The translations under genes and the position numbers were made by a program. DNA of 64,000 bases from Chryseobacterium aquaeductus (GTDB lineage Bacteria > Bacteroidota > Bacteroidia > Flavobacteriales > Weeksellaceae): NCBI RefSeq assembly GCF_905175375.1, contig NZ_CAJIMS010000001.1:1364001-1428000 (forward strand). The letters run 5' to 3'. Below, one piece after another: positions 35,151 through 42,859 of the stretch (the first letter of the stretch is position 1; the number at the start of each line of letters is the position of its first letter). The notes under the pieces are model-generated. The model was not told the DNA's origin. It saw nothing but the letters and a program-made list of their open reading frames with translations, and ran no database searches.

Positions 35151-35408
35151 ATGAATTTTCCAACTTTAAAAGAAAATGAATTTACTGTTTTAATGGCAAA
35201 TGGAGAGACAGGAATTGTTTTAGATATAAATTTTAATGTTTATCAAAATAATAATGAAAATCAACATGTTTACTCTATTTTTGACAATATCCAAGAAGCA
35301 AGAGAGTTTATTAACGGAATTTCTGGAGAGTATGATAAAATAGAATTTATAATCTATAATTCAAAACAAGAAGTAGTAGAATTTATTAAAGCTAAATTTA
35401 GCTCATAG
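35151..35408 (+). CDS. Small protein, candidate immunity protein to the RHS/ART toxin
   Basis: An 85-residue acidic cytosolic protein with no signal peptide: MNFPTLKENEFTVLMANGET, then IVLDINFNVYQNNNENQHVY, SIFDNIQEAREFINGI and an ending FIKAKFSS. I recognise no family. It looks like a compact alpha/beta fold with an amphipathic helix at about 46-58. The start codon lies 4 nt after the toxin stop, the hallmark position of immunity genes in polymorphic toxin loci. A strong terminator follows. The immunity role is inferred from position, size and charge only. Confidence 0.7.
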   Translation: MNFPTLKENEFTVLMANGETGIVLDINFNVYQNNNENQHVYSIFDNIQEAREFINGISGEYDKIEFIIYNSKQEVVEFIKAKFSS

Positions 35409-35452
35409 TTTCCCCGCTGCGCAAAGTCTGTGACTTTGAGCTGATAAATAAA

Positions 35453-35484
35453 GAAACCCATCGCAAATTGCGGTGGGTTTTGTG
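35453..35484 (+). terminator. Terminator of the T9SS/RHS/immunity operon
   Basis: AAACCCATCGCAA-ATT-GCGGTGGGTTTT: about 11-bp stem with one mismatch, T-rich on the right, 45 nt after the immunity stop. Confidence 0.85.
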
Positions 35485-35564
35485 TTTTATAGTGCAGCTA
35501 CATTTTTATTAAAGAAGTCTTTAAATTTTTTTGTGGTAAGCATTTTATTCGCTCAGAATACGTC

Positions 35565-35649
35565 GCAGCTGCAAAATAAAAAAGTAGGCGGAACAAGTTT
35601 AGCAACACCATTGCAAAGCATCGACTACCAATACAACATCCGTGGCTGA
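35565..35649 (+). pseudogene. Displaced RHS gene fragment
   Basis: In frame, 35562-35649 reads LQNKKVGGTSLATPLQSIDY then QYNIRG and a TGA at 35647-35649. It aligns with the YD region of the intact RHS gene upstream, where NIGGGLQSAEYDYNIRGWMT is found at about 33208-33258. The nucleotide match (CAACATCCGTGGNTG) stops exactly at the broken Trp codon. There is no start codon or downstream continuation, so this is a relic of another, displaced rhs gene. Confidence 0.75.
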
Positions 35650-35971
35650 ATTCAAATGATTCTTTTTTAGAAAGAATTTGAAGAAAAAGGATATTTGAAC
35701 ATCTGATTTTTCAGAATGTTTCAAAACAAAAAATGATCTTTGATATTTTAGAGAAAAAATATAAAAGTAGGAAAAAACTGTTATGACATCACAAATTTAA
35801 GCTAACACATTGAATATCAAAATCAATCGATTCAAGATAGTATCAATAGGGGAATCTCTGGAAATGATTTAAAATATTTTTTTCATCCCGCTCATTTACC
35901 CATTTTCATAACAATTACTGATGGATTATCGTAAAAATTAGTAAATTAGCCCCACAATAATTATTTTAAAA

Positions 35972-38179
35972 ATGAAAAGAATATTTTTACTATTCACTTT
36001 CTTGTTAGGTTTCGCTCAAATGAGGGCAGACGAAGGAATGTGGCTATTGATGCTCGTTAAAAGACTAAATGGTGTAGATATGCAGAAAGAAGGTCTGCAT
36101 CTTACTCCGGAAGAAATTTATTCTGTGAACAATTCAAGTCTTAAAGATGCAATCGTAAGCTTTGGAGGATTTTGTACAGGAGAAATAGTATCAGACAAAG
36201 GTTTGATTTTTACTAATCATCACTGTGGCTACGGTGCCGTTGCAGCAGCTTCTACTCCATCAAAAGACTATTTGAAGAATGGTTTTTGGGCAATGAAGGA
36301 AAAAGACGAATTCAACTCTAAAGATCTTTACGTAAGGTTTTTGGTGAGAATGGATGATGCTACGCAGAGAATCAATTCTAAATTAAACAACAACATGTCT
36401 GCAGCTGACAGAAAAGCTGTAATCGATGCTGAAACAAAAGCAATTCAGACAGAAAATTCTGAAAACGGAAAATATACAGTTGTAGTGAGAGATTTCTTTA
36501 ACGGAAATGAATTTTATTACTTCGTATATCAGGATTATAAAGATATCAGATTAGTAGGTGCTCCGCCATCTGCAATCGGAAAATACGGTGGCGACACAGA
36601 CAACTGGGAATGGCCAAGACACACCGGAGATTTTACGGTTTTCAGAGTGTATGCTGATGCTGCAGGAAATCCTTCAGAATACAAGCCAACAAACGTACCT
36701 TTGAAGCCTAAACATTTTTTGCCGGTTTCTCTTAAAGGTATTAAACCTGGTGATTTCTCAATGATCTTGGGTTACCCGGGAAGAACAAACCGTTATTTGA
36801 CTTCTTACGGAATTAATCAAATGGTTTCTAAAGACTATCCAGCTTGGGTAGAAACTTCTAAAATGGCGATGGACGTTATGAAGAAGTATATGGATAAAGA
36901 TAAGACTACTCAGTTAGCTTATGCTTCACAATACGCTTCTGTAGCCAACTACTGGAAAAACAGACAGGGAACAATTGATGCTGTTGAAAAAAACGGAACA
37001 ATTACCGACAAACAGAGTATTGAAAAAACTTTCAGAGAATGGGCTGTACAGCCGGGCAACCAAATGTATGATGGAGTTTTAGATCAAATCAGCATTTATT
37101 ACAAGCAGGTTTCAGACAGAAATGTAGAAAGAAACTACGCATCTCTTCTTACAAGAAATGCAAAATATATTGCTTTAGCTTATCAATTGGCTCCGGCTCT
37201 TGATGCTTATGCAAAGCAAGATATGGCGGGAAGATTGGCAATGAAACCGAAGGTTGAGGCAGCTATAAAAGAAGCTTACGACAACATCAACCCCGAGTTG
37301 GAAGGTGAAATGCTAAATTCTTTGGTAAACCTTTACAAAACAAGAGTAAAAGCAGATGTGGCTTCACCTACAATTATGGCTTTGGATGCGAGTACATTAT
37401 CAAATGTGGCTTTCGCTTCAATATTTGCCAACAAAACTTCTGTAACCAATTTCTTTTTAAATCCTGATCGTTTGAAACTGGATGCAGATCCGCTTTTAAA
37501 AATTGCACGAGGAATTGCTGAAGACCAAAAAGCTTCAAATGACAGATTTGTACTGATTGACGAGAACTTTGCTAAAAATAACCGTCTTTTCTTAGCTGGA
37601 TTGATGAAAGCAATGCCTGAGAAAAAATTCTATCCAGATGCAAACTCAACTATGAGATTAACTTATGGACAAATTGATACTCTACCTGTGAGATCAGACA
37701 GAAACTACTTTGGTATTGAAGAAAAAGATAACTATTACACCACAATGGAAGGATTAGTTGGTAAGTATAAAGCTGGTGATGAAGAATTTGATCTTCCACA
37801 AAGAGTGTTGGCGCTTCAGGGAGCAAAAGACTATGGTCAGTATGCAGATAAAGCAGGTTATCTTCCTGTAAACTTCCTTTCAAACAATGACATTACAGGT
37901 GGAAACTCTGGTTCTCCGGTAATCGACGGTGACGGAAACCTTATCGGTATCGCATTCGACGGAAACAGCGAAGCATTAAGCGGTGATATCGTTTTCGAAG
38001 ACAAATGGCAGAAAACAATCAGTGTAGACATCCGTTTTGTTCTTTGGACGATCGATAAATATGCTGGTGCAAGAAGATTGGTAGATGAACTGAAATTGGT
38101 AAGAGATGAAAACACTCCGGCTGATACAGGCGCTTCTAAAATCAAAAATGTAGCTCCGGCAAAAAAGAAAAAGAAATAA
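35972..38179 (+). CDS. S46 family dipeptidyl-peptidase, DPP7-like
   Basis: A 735-residue exported peptidase that removes dipeptides from the N-terminus of peptides in the periplasm. Signal peptide about 1-19. The catalytic histidine lies in FTNHHCGYGAV (80-90) and the serine in GGNSGSPV (Ser646). Eighteen residues after that serine is Gly664, the position that is Gly in DPP7 (broad, hydrophobic preference) and Arg in DPP11 (acidic preference), so a DPP7-like specificity is inferred. The C-terminus is Lys-rich (APAKKKKK). It is monocistronic with its own terminator. Confidence 0.92.
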   Translation: MKRIFLLFTFLLGFAQMRADEGMWLLMLVKRLNGVDMQKEGLHLTPEEIYSVNNSSLKDAIVSFGGFCTGEIVSDKGLIFTNHHCGYGAVAAASTPSKDYLKNGFWAMKEKDEFNSKDLYVRFLVRMDDATQRINSKLNNNMSAADRKAVIDAETKAIQTENSENGKYTVVVRDFFNGNEFYYFVYQDYKDIRLVGAPPSAIGKYGGDTDNWEWPRHTGDFTVFRVYADAAGNPSEYKPTNVPLKPKHFLPVSLKGIKPGDFSMILGYPGRTNRYLTSYGINQMVSKDYPAWVETSKMAMDVMKKYMDKDKTTQLAYASQYASVANYWKNRQGTIDAVEKNGTITDKQSIEKTFREWAVQPGNQMYDGVLDQISIYYKQVSDRNVERNYASLLTRNAKYIALAYQLAPALDAYAKQDMAGRLAMKPKVEAAIKEAYDNINPELEGEMLNSLVNLYKTRVKADVASPTIMALDASTLSNVAFASIFANKTSVTNFFLNPDRLKLDADPLLKIARGIAEDQKASNDRFVLIDENFAKNNRLFLAGLMKAMPEKKFYPDANSTMRLTYGQIDTLPVRSDRNYFGIEEKDNYYTTMEGLVGKYKAGDEEFDLPQRVLALQGAKDYGQYADKAGYLPVNFLSNNDITGGNSGSPVIDGDGNLIGIAFDGNSEALSGDIVFEDKWQKTISVDIRFVLWTIDKYAGARRLVDELKLVRDENTPADTGASKIKNVAPAKKKKK

Positions 38180-38198
38180 TTTTTTCTAAATAATATTT

Positions 38199-38232
38199 AA
38201 AAACCGTGGAATTTTATTTCACGGTTTTTTAT
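38199..38232. terminator. Terminator after the S46 peptidase gene
   Basis: AACCGTG-GAATTTTATTT-CACGGTT stem, A tract before and T tract after, between convergent genes. Confidence 0.8.
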
Positions 38233-38266
38233 TTCTGGTGACAAAATAGTACTGAAGAATTGATTT

Positions 38267-39802
38267 TTAAACATTCCAAAACTCACGATCGAGGCTTCTG
38301 TACTGTATCGCTTCAGAAATATGATGCGACAAAATATTCTCAGATTCTTCCAGATCGGCAATTGTTCTGGCAACTTTCAAAATTCTGTCGTACGCTCTGG
38401 CAGAAAGATTCAGTTTTTCCATTGCCATTTTGATGAGGTTAAAAGAGGCGTCATCGAGTTCACAAAACTGTTCCAATTCGCGAGAACCAATTTGAGCATT
38501 ATAACTGATTGCCAAATCTTTATACCTTTCATTCTGAATCTCACGGGCGATTAAAACACGTTTTCTAATGCTTTCACTTTTCTCACCTTTTCTTTTTTCG
38601 GCTAATTGTTCAAACTCCACTTTTTGCACTTCGACGTGAATATCTATTCGGTCTAAAAGCGGACCCGAAAGTTTATTCATATACCGCTGCATTTCAAAAA
38701 CCGAAGAAGTATTATTGGGATCATCCGGAAAATATCCGCTCGGACTTGGATTCATTGAAGCAACCAACATAAAACTCGAAGGATAATTTACTGTAAATCT
38801 CGCTCTGGAAATTGTGACTTCACGGTCTTCCAAAGGTTGACGCATGACTTCCAAAACGGTTCTTTTAAATTCCGGCATTTCATCCAAAAATAAAACTCCA
38901 TTGTGAGCAAGAGAAATTTCTCCCGGTTGAGGATAACTTCCACCACCAACGAGTGCGACATCCGAAATTGTATGATGAGGAGAGCGAAATGGACGAACCG
39001 TCATTAAAGAAGTTTCCGTTCCCATTTTTCCGGCCACAGAATGTATTTTTGTAGTTTCTAAAGCTTCCTTTAAAGTCAACGGCGGTAAAATACTCGGAAC
39101 ACGCTTTGCCAACATCGTTTTTCCGCTTCCGGGAGGTCCGATGAGAATAATGTTGTGTCCGCCTGCCGCAGCAACTTCCATCGCTCTTTTCGCTGTTTCC
39201 TGACCTTTCACTTCAGAAAAATCAAAAGGGAAACTATTAATTTTATCCTGAAATTCTTTTCGTGTATCTAAAACTACTTTTTCGAGAGGTTTTCCTTCGT
39301 TAAAAAAATCAATAACTTCTTTGATATTTTCAACACCGTAAACATCAAGATTATTAACAATTGCAGCTTCTCTTGTATTTTGTTTTGGAAGAATAATTCC
39401 TTTAAAACCTTCTTCACGCGCCTGAATGGCGATTGGCAAAACTCCTTTTATAGGCTGCAAGCTTCCATCCAGAGACAATTCGCCCATGATGATATACTCC
39501 TGAATGTTATCGGCAACAATTTGGTCTGAAGCAACCAAGATTCCCATCGCGATACTCAAATCATAAGCTGCACCTTCTTTCCGAAGATCTGCAGGAGCCA
39601 TATTGATCGTTATTTTTTTCCCGGGAATTTTGAAGCCAACATTTTTTAAAGCCGCTGAAATTCGGTAACTGCTTTCTTTAATTGCATTGTCCGGAAGACC
39701 TACAAGATGATAACCAACACCACCTGTGTCTATATTTACTTCAATAGTGATGGTTTGCGCAGAAACGCCGAAGATGGCACTTCCATAAATTTTAATCAAC
39801 AT
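38267..39802 (-). CDS. YifB/ComM-family AAA+ ATPase
   Basis: A 511-residue protein of the Mg-chelatase-like YifB family; the best-studied member, ComM, is a helicase that drives branch migration during natural transformation. The N-terminal Lon-like domain (VNIDTGGVGYHLVGLPDNAI, GELSLDGSLQPIKGVLPIAI) precedes the AAA+ module with Walker A GPPGSGKT, Walker B VLFLDEMPEF and the sensor region FMLVASMNPSP. The C-terminal ARAYDRILKVARTIADLE helical domain closes it. No zinc-finger insert is seen. Monocistronic; together with dprA it suggests competence functions. Confidence 0.92.
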   Translation of the reverse strand: MLIKIYGSAIFGVSAQTITIEVNIDTGGVGYHLVGLPDNAIKESSYRISAALKNVGFKIPGKKITINMAPADLRKEGAAYDLSIAMGILVASDQIVADNIQEYIIMGELSLDGSLQPIKGVLPIAIQAREEGFKGIILPKQNTREAAIVNNLDVYGVENIKEVIDFFNEGKPLEKVVLDTRKEFQDKINSFPFDFSEVKGQETAKRAMEVAAAGGHNIILIGPPGSGKTMLAKRVPSILPPLTLKEALETTKIHSVAGKMGTETSLMTVRPFRSPHHTISDVALVGGGSYPQPGEISLAHNGVLFLDEMPEFKRTVLEVMRQPLEDREVTISRARFTVNYPSSFMLVASMNPSPSGYFPDDPNNTSSVFEMQRYMNKLSGPLLDRIDIHVEVQKVEFEQLAEKRKGEKSESIRKRVLIAREIQNERYKDLAISYNAQIGSRELEQFCELDDASFNLIKMAMEKLNLSARAYDRILKVARTIADLEESENILSHHISEAIQYRSLDREFWNV

Positions 39803-39879
39803 TATGTCGTGTTTTTAGTAAAAATATAAATTTTTCGCTATTTTTCACAAATTAATTTCTAAATTTTATTTGTAAACTC

Positions 39880-39887
39880 TATTTTTG
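39880..39887 (+). promoter_or_regulatory. -7 element before the CsaA-like gene
   Basis: TATTTTTG, 39 nt before the ATG at 39926; no TTG at proper spacing. Confidence 0.4.
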
Positions 39888-39925
39888 TTTTAAATCAAAC
39901 CATTTTCTACAAATAAATTTCAAAT

Positions 39926-40273
39926 ATGGAGATCAAACCAGAAATATCTTTTACAGATTTTGAAAAAATAGACATCAGATGTGGAACAATCATTTCCGTA
40001 AACGGTTTTGAAAAAGCTAGAAATCCATCTTATCAACTTGAAATTGATTTTGGAGATTTAGGAATAAGAAAATCTGCCGCACAAATCACTACACTTTACA
40101 GCAAAGAAGATTTAATTGGTAAACAAATCTTAGCCGTTGTCAATTTCCCCAAAAAACAGATCGCCAATTTTTTCAGCGAATGTCTGCTTTTAGGCGTTTA
40201 CGGTGAAGATGCGAAAGATGTTACGCTTTTATCACCTTCTCTTCCAACAAAAAATGGGTTGCAGGTTGGGTAG
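39926..40273 (+). CDS. CsaA-like tRNA-binding protein
   Basis: A 115-residue single OB-fold protein related to the tRNA-binding domain of CsaA and of bacterial methionyl-tRNA synthetase. Segments DFEKIDIRCGTIISVNGFEK, ARNPSYQLEIDFG, KSAAQITTLYS and the loop VVNFPKKQIANFFSECLLLG are typical. CsaA is a homodimer with chaperone-like or tRNA-binding activity. Length is normal. It is followed after 48 nt by the exonuclease gene and may be co-transcribed. Confidence 0.9.
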   Translation: MEIKPEISFTDFEKIDIRCGTIISVNGFEKARNPSYQLEIDFGDLGIRKSAAQITTLYSKEDLIGKQILAVVNFPKKQIANFFSECLLLGVYGEDAKDVTLLSPSLPTKNGLQVG

Positions 40274-40321
40274 ATTCCAAATAAAATTTAGTTTTTAAAA
40301 TCAAATAATCAAACACAAATT

Positions 40322-41023
40322 ATGATACAGAACATTCCTTTAGAAAAAGTCTTATTTATTGATATTGAAACGGTTCCGAACGCTTCTTCGTGGGAAGAAT
40401 TATCTGAAACCGAACAAAAGCTTTGGGACAAAAAGACAAGATTTCAGAGAAAAGATGAAATTTCGCCAGAAGATTATTATGAAAAAGCCGGCGTGATGGC
40501 AGAATTTGGTAAAATCATCTGCATCTCGATCGGAATGCTAGAAAAGAATGAAACTTTAAGAATAAAAAGCTTTGCCAACGATGATGAGAAAAAGCTGCTC
40601 CGGGAATTTGGCGAATTATTTAACAGTCCGAGACTTCGTGATGTCATTCTATGTGCTCACAACGGAAAAGAATTTGATTTCCCTTGGGTTGCAAGACGTT
40701 TTCTGATCAATGGGATGCAGCCACCTACTCCATTTCAGATGTTTGGAAAAAAACCTTGGGAAATCCCTCATCTTGACACTATGGAACTTTGGAAATTCGG
40801 AGATTATAAAAATTTTATTTCCCTTGAGCTTTTGGCTCATGTTTTCGGGATTCCTACTCCGAAAGACGACATTGACGGCTCAATGGTTTCATCAATCTAC
40901 TACATAGAAAAAGACTTGCAGCGAATAGTTGACTATTGTGAAAAAGATGTCTTAACTTTGGCAAACATTTTCCGGCGTATGCGTCAGGAAGATTTATTGC
41001 AGAGAAATATCAATTTAGATTAA
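40322..41023 (+). CDS. PolB-like DEDDy 3'-5' exonuclease
   Basis: A 233-residue protein of the predicted 3'-5' exonuclease family related to the B-family polymerase proofreading domain. The metal-binding motifs are in place: FIDIET (Exo I: Asp, Glu), CAHNGKEFDFPWVAR (Exo II Asp) and IVDYCEKDVLTLANI (Exo III Tyr-x3-Asp, DEDDy type). There is no polymerase domain, so it is a stand-alone nuclease; the substrate is unknown. It sits directly upstream of the DUF59 gene with a 3-nt gap. Confidence 0.88.
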   Translation: MIQNIPLEKVLFIDIETVPNASSWEELSETEQKLWDKKTRFQRKDEISPEDYYEKAGVMAEFGKIICISIGMLEKNETLRIKSFANDDEKKLLREFGELFNSPRLRDVILCAHNGKEFDFPWVARRFLINGMQPPTPFQMFGKKPWEIPHLDTMELWKFGDYKNFISLELLAHVFGIPTPKDDIDGSMVSSIYYIEKDLQRIVDYCEKDVLTLANIFRRMRQEDLLQRNINLD

Positions 41024-41026
41024 CAG

Positions 41027-41353
41027 ATGAACTTTACAGACGATCAGATTGCCGACATCGGTGAAGAAATTATAAGAGTACTGAAAACCGTTTATGACCC
41101 GGAAATTCCGGTGGATATTTACGAATTGGGATTGATTTATGACGTTCAGATTTCGGAAGAAGCCGATGTGAAAATCATCATGACCTTAACGAGTCCTAAC
41201 TGCCCGGTTGCAGAAAGTCTTCCTCAAGAAGTGAAAGACAAAGCTGCTGAGGTAGAAAATGTGAAAAGCGTAGATCTGGAACTTACTTTCGAGCCAACTT
41301 GGAACAAAGATATGATGAGTGAAGAGGCGAAATTTGAGCTTGGAATGCTTTAA
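41027..41353 (+). CDS. SufT-like DUF59/MIP18 protein for Fe-S maturation
   Basis: A 108-residue DUF59 (MIP18 family) protein; SufT-type members help to mature Fe-S proteins. The family core is clear: VLKTVYDPEIPVDIYELGLI, TLTSPNCPVAESLP with the conserved Cys, and the end LELTFEPTWNKDMMSEEAK. It starts 3 nt after the exonuclease gene, so it is in that operon rather than in the suf cluster at 2.9-7.9 kb. It ends in a strong terminator. Confidence 0.92.
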   Translation: MNFTDDQIADIGEEIIRVLKTVYDPEIPVDIYELGLIYDVQISEEADVKIIMTLTSPNCPVAESLPQEVKDKAAEVENVKSVDLELTFEPTWNKDMMSEEAKFELGML

Positions 41354-41372
41354 ATTTTGATGAAAAATAAAT

Positions 41373-41404
41373 GAGGCTGTCAAATTTTTGGCAGCCTTTT
41401 TTAA
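41373..41404 (+). terminator. Terminator of the csaA-exonuclease-sufT group
   Basis: AGGCTGTCAA-ATTT-TTGGCAGCCT followed by six T, 20 nt after the stop at 41353. Confidence 0.9.
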
Positions 41405-41432
41405 TTCCGAATTTTTTATTTTCTAGATATTT

Positions 41433-41501
41433 GTTTGTCATTCCGTAGGAATCTCGTCGGAGTTTGCTTAGAATGTTTTGCAAACATAGAATGACAGAAA
41501 C
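41433..41501. repeat. GTTTGTCATTCC palindromic repeat, copy 2
   Basis: Left end GTTTGTCATTCCGTAGGAAT; right end GAATGACAGAAAC, which is the inverted form with one change. The ends are about 56 nt apart and could form a hairpin. It lies between the sufT terminator and the convergent sulfurtransferase gene. Confidence 0.65.
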
Positions 41502-41513
41502 ATCGTATATTAT

Positions 41514-42350
41514 CTAAACTTCTTTGGCAATCTCTTTCACTTTTCTTCTACTCCATTCGCTCCAAGAGCCCACATATAGATTCGGGATATCAAAACCTGC
41601 ATAATCAAGAGCCAAAATCGTATGACAAGCAGTAACTCCGGAACCGCAATGAACGATTAGTTTTGTGGGTTTGTTTTGTAGTAATTTTAAATATTTCTCT
41701 CTTAAAATTTCAGGTTTCAGGAAAAATCCGTTTTCATCTAAATTTTCAGAAAAAGGAATATTGATTGCTCCTGGAATATGTCCGGCAATTAAATCAATCG
41801 GTTCTGATTCTCCTTTATATCGATAAGAATCTCTTACGTCGATTACAGTTGCAGAATTGTTTGTCAATTCATTTTCAACATCTTCTAAACTCGAAACTGC
41901 CAGAAGCCAATCTTTTATCTCGATGATTTTAGCTTTTTCAAAAACTTCTTCACCCGAAGAAAATTTCAATTCAGTTTTTTCTGCTTCTTGAAAGCCACCA
42001 TCTAAAACCTGTACATTTTCAAATCCAAAAGCTTTCAGCATCCACCATGTTCTTGCTGCTGCATTGGCTCCGTTCTTATCGTCATAAATAACGATATGAG
42101 AATTTTCTGAAATTCCTAAACGGGATATTGTTTTGCTAAATTTTTCAATTGTTGGAAGCGGATGTCTTCCACCCAAAGCAGCATCTTTGCCAATTTCAGC
42201 TAAATCTTTATCCAGATCAATGAATCTTGCACCTTTGATGTGGTTTTCAAGATATTTTTGATGAGCATCTTTTCCTGCTCTTGCATCAAGAATAATCAAA
42301 TTTTCTTTGTGAAGATTTTTTAATTCATTAGCTGAAATTATTGAAAGCAT
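41514..42350 (-). CDS. Thiosulfate/3-mercaptopyruvate sulfurtransferase
   Basis: A 278-residue enzyme of two rhodanese domains: a non-catalytic N-terminal one (LIILDARAGKDAHQKYLENH, GGRHPLP, WWMLKAFGFENVQVLDGG) and a catalytic C-terminal one with the active cysteine in IVHCGSGVTACHTILAL. The loop CGSGVTA is that of mercaptopyruvate sulfurtransferases (CGTGVTA-like), so transfer of sulfur from 3-mercaptopyruvate is likely. The ATG at 42350 (MLSIISANELKNLH) is preferred; a longer frame from 42395 would add an unlikely MFWELSKINVLNKIK. Confidence 0.92.
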   Translation of the reverse strand: MLSIISANELKNLHKENLIILDARAGKDAHQKYLENHIKGARFIDLDKDLAEIGKDAALGGRHPLPTIEKFSKTISRLGISENSHIVIYDDKNGANAAARTWWMLKAFGFENVQVLDGGFQEAEKTELKFSSGEEVFEKAKIIEIKDWLLAVSSLEDVENELTNNSATVIDVRDSYRYKGESEPIDLIAGHIPGAINIPFSENLDENGFFLKPEILREKYLKLLQNKPTKLIVHCGSGVTACHTILALDYAGFDIPNLYVGSWSEWSRRKVKEIAKEV

Positions 42351-42422
42351 TTTAATTTTATTTAAAACATTTATTTTTGATAATTCCCAAAACAAAACCG
42401 CAGAAATGTTTGCGGTTTTGTT

Positions 42423-42824
42423 TTACTGATAAATAAAAATCATGGTCTGTACCAACTCCGGATGCAAACTTCTTGAGACCGGACAATTTTGAGCGGTTTC
42501 TTCTATAAATGCTTTTTCCGTATCTGAAAACGTATCTGAAAAAACAAAATTACAAACGATTTCTCCAATTCTTCTTGGCTCAGTTTTCATAATTTTCTGA
42601 AGCGTACAGTACGCTCCGTCGATATTAATATTTTTGTCTTTTCCCAAAATAGCGATGGTTGTCAATGCACATTCTGCTAAAGAAGTTGCACAAAGATCAG
42701 TTGGTGAAAACTTTTCGCCATTGCCGTGGTTGTCAGTTGGTGCGTCACTTTCGATGATTGTTCCGGATTGTAAATGTTCTGCTGAACATCTTAGTCCGCC
42801 GATATATGTTATTTTTGATGTCAT
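42423..42824 (-). CDS. OsmC family protein
   Basis: A 133-residue OsmC/Ohr-type protein. Family features: SDAPTDNHGNGEKFSPTDLC and ATSLAECALTTIAILGKDKN with one cysteine, and NCPVSRSLHPELVQ near the end with the second. These two cysteines would reduce organic hydroperoxides in Ohr/OsmC enzymes, although this YhfA-like group is not well characterised. It precedes the sulfurtransferase gene by 72 nt on the same strand. Confidence 0.9.
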   Translation of the reverse strand: MTSKITYIGGLRCSAEHLQSGTIIESDAPTDNHGNGEKFSPTDLCATSLAECALTTIAILGKDKNINIDGAYCTLQKIMKTEPRRIGEIVCNFVFSDTFSDTEKAFIEETAQNCPVSRSLHPELVQTMIFIYQ

Positions 42825-42859
42825 ATTATTTAAATAAAAAAATTAAAGAGACAATATTT

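Larger units (their letters stand above)
35409..35971. other. 563-nt region with terminator and rhs remnant
   Basis: After the immunity candidate come a small hairpin (CAAAGTCTGTGACTTTG, 35422-35438), the terminator at 35453-35484, a piece of rhs coding sequence at 35565-35649, a further about 290 nt of AT-rich sequence without a plausible gene, and a possible -7 box (TAAATTAG, 35942-35949) 23 nt before the peptidase gene. Confidence 0.7.

Noticed and set aside
35650..35941. Second toxin or immunity gene after the rhs remnant
   Set aside because: All frames are broken by frequent stops and no start with a meaningful frame is present.
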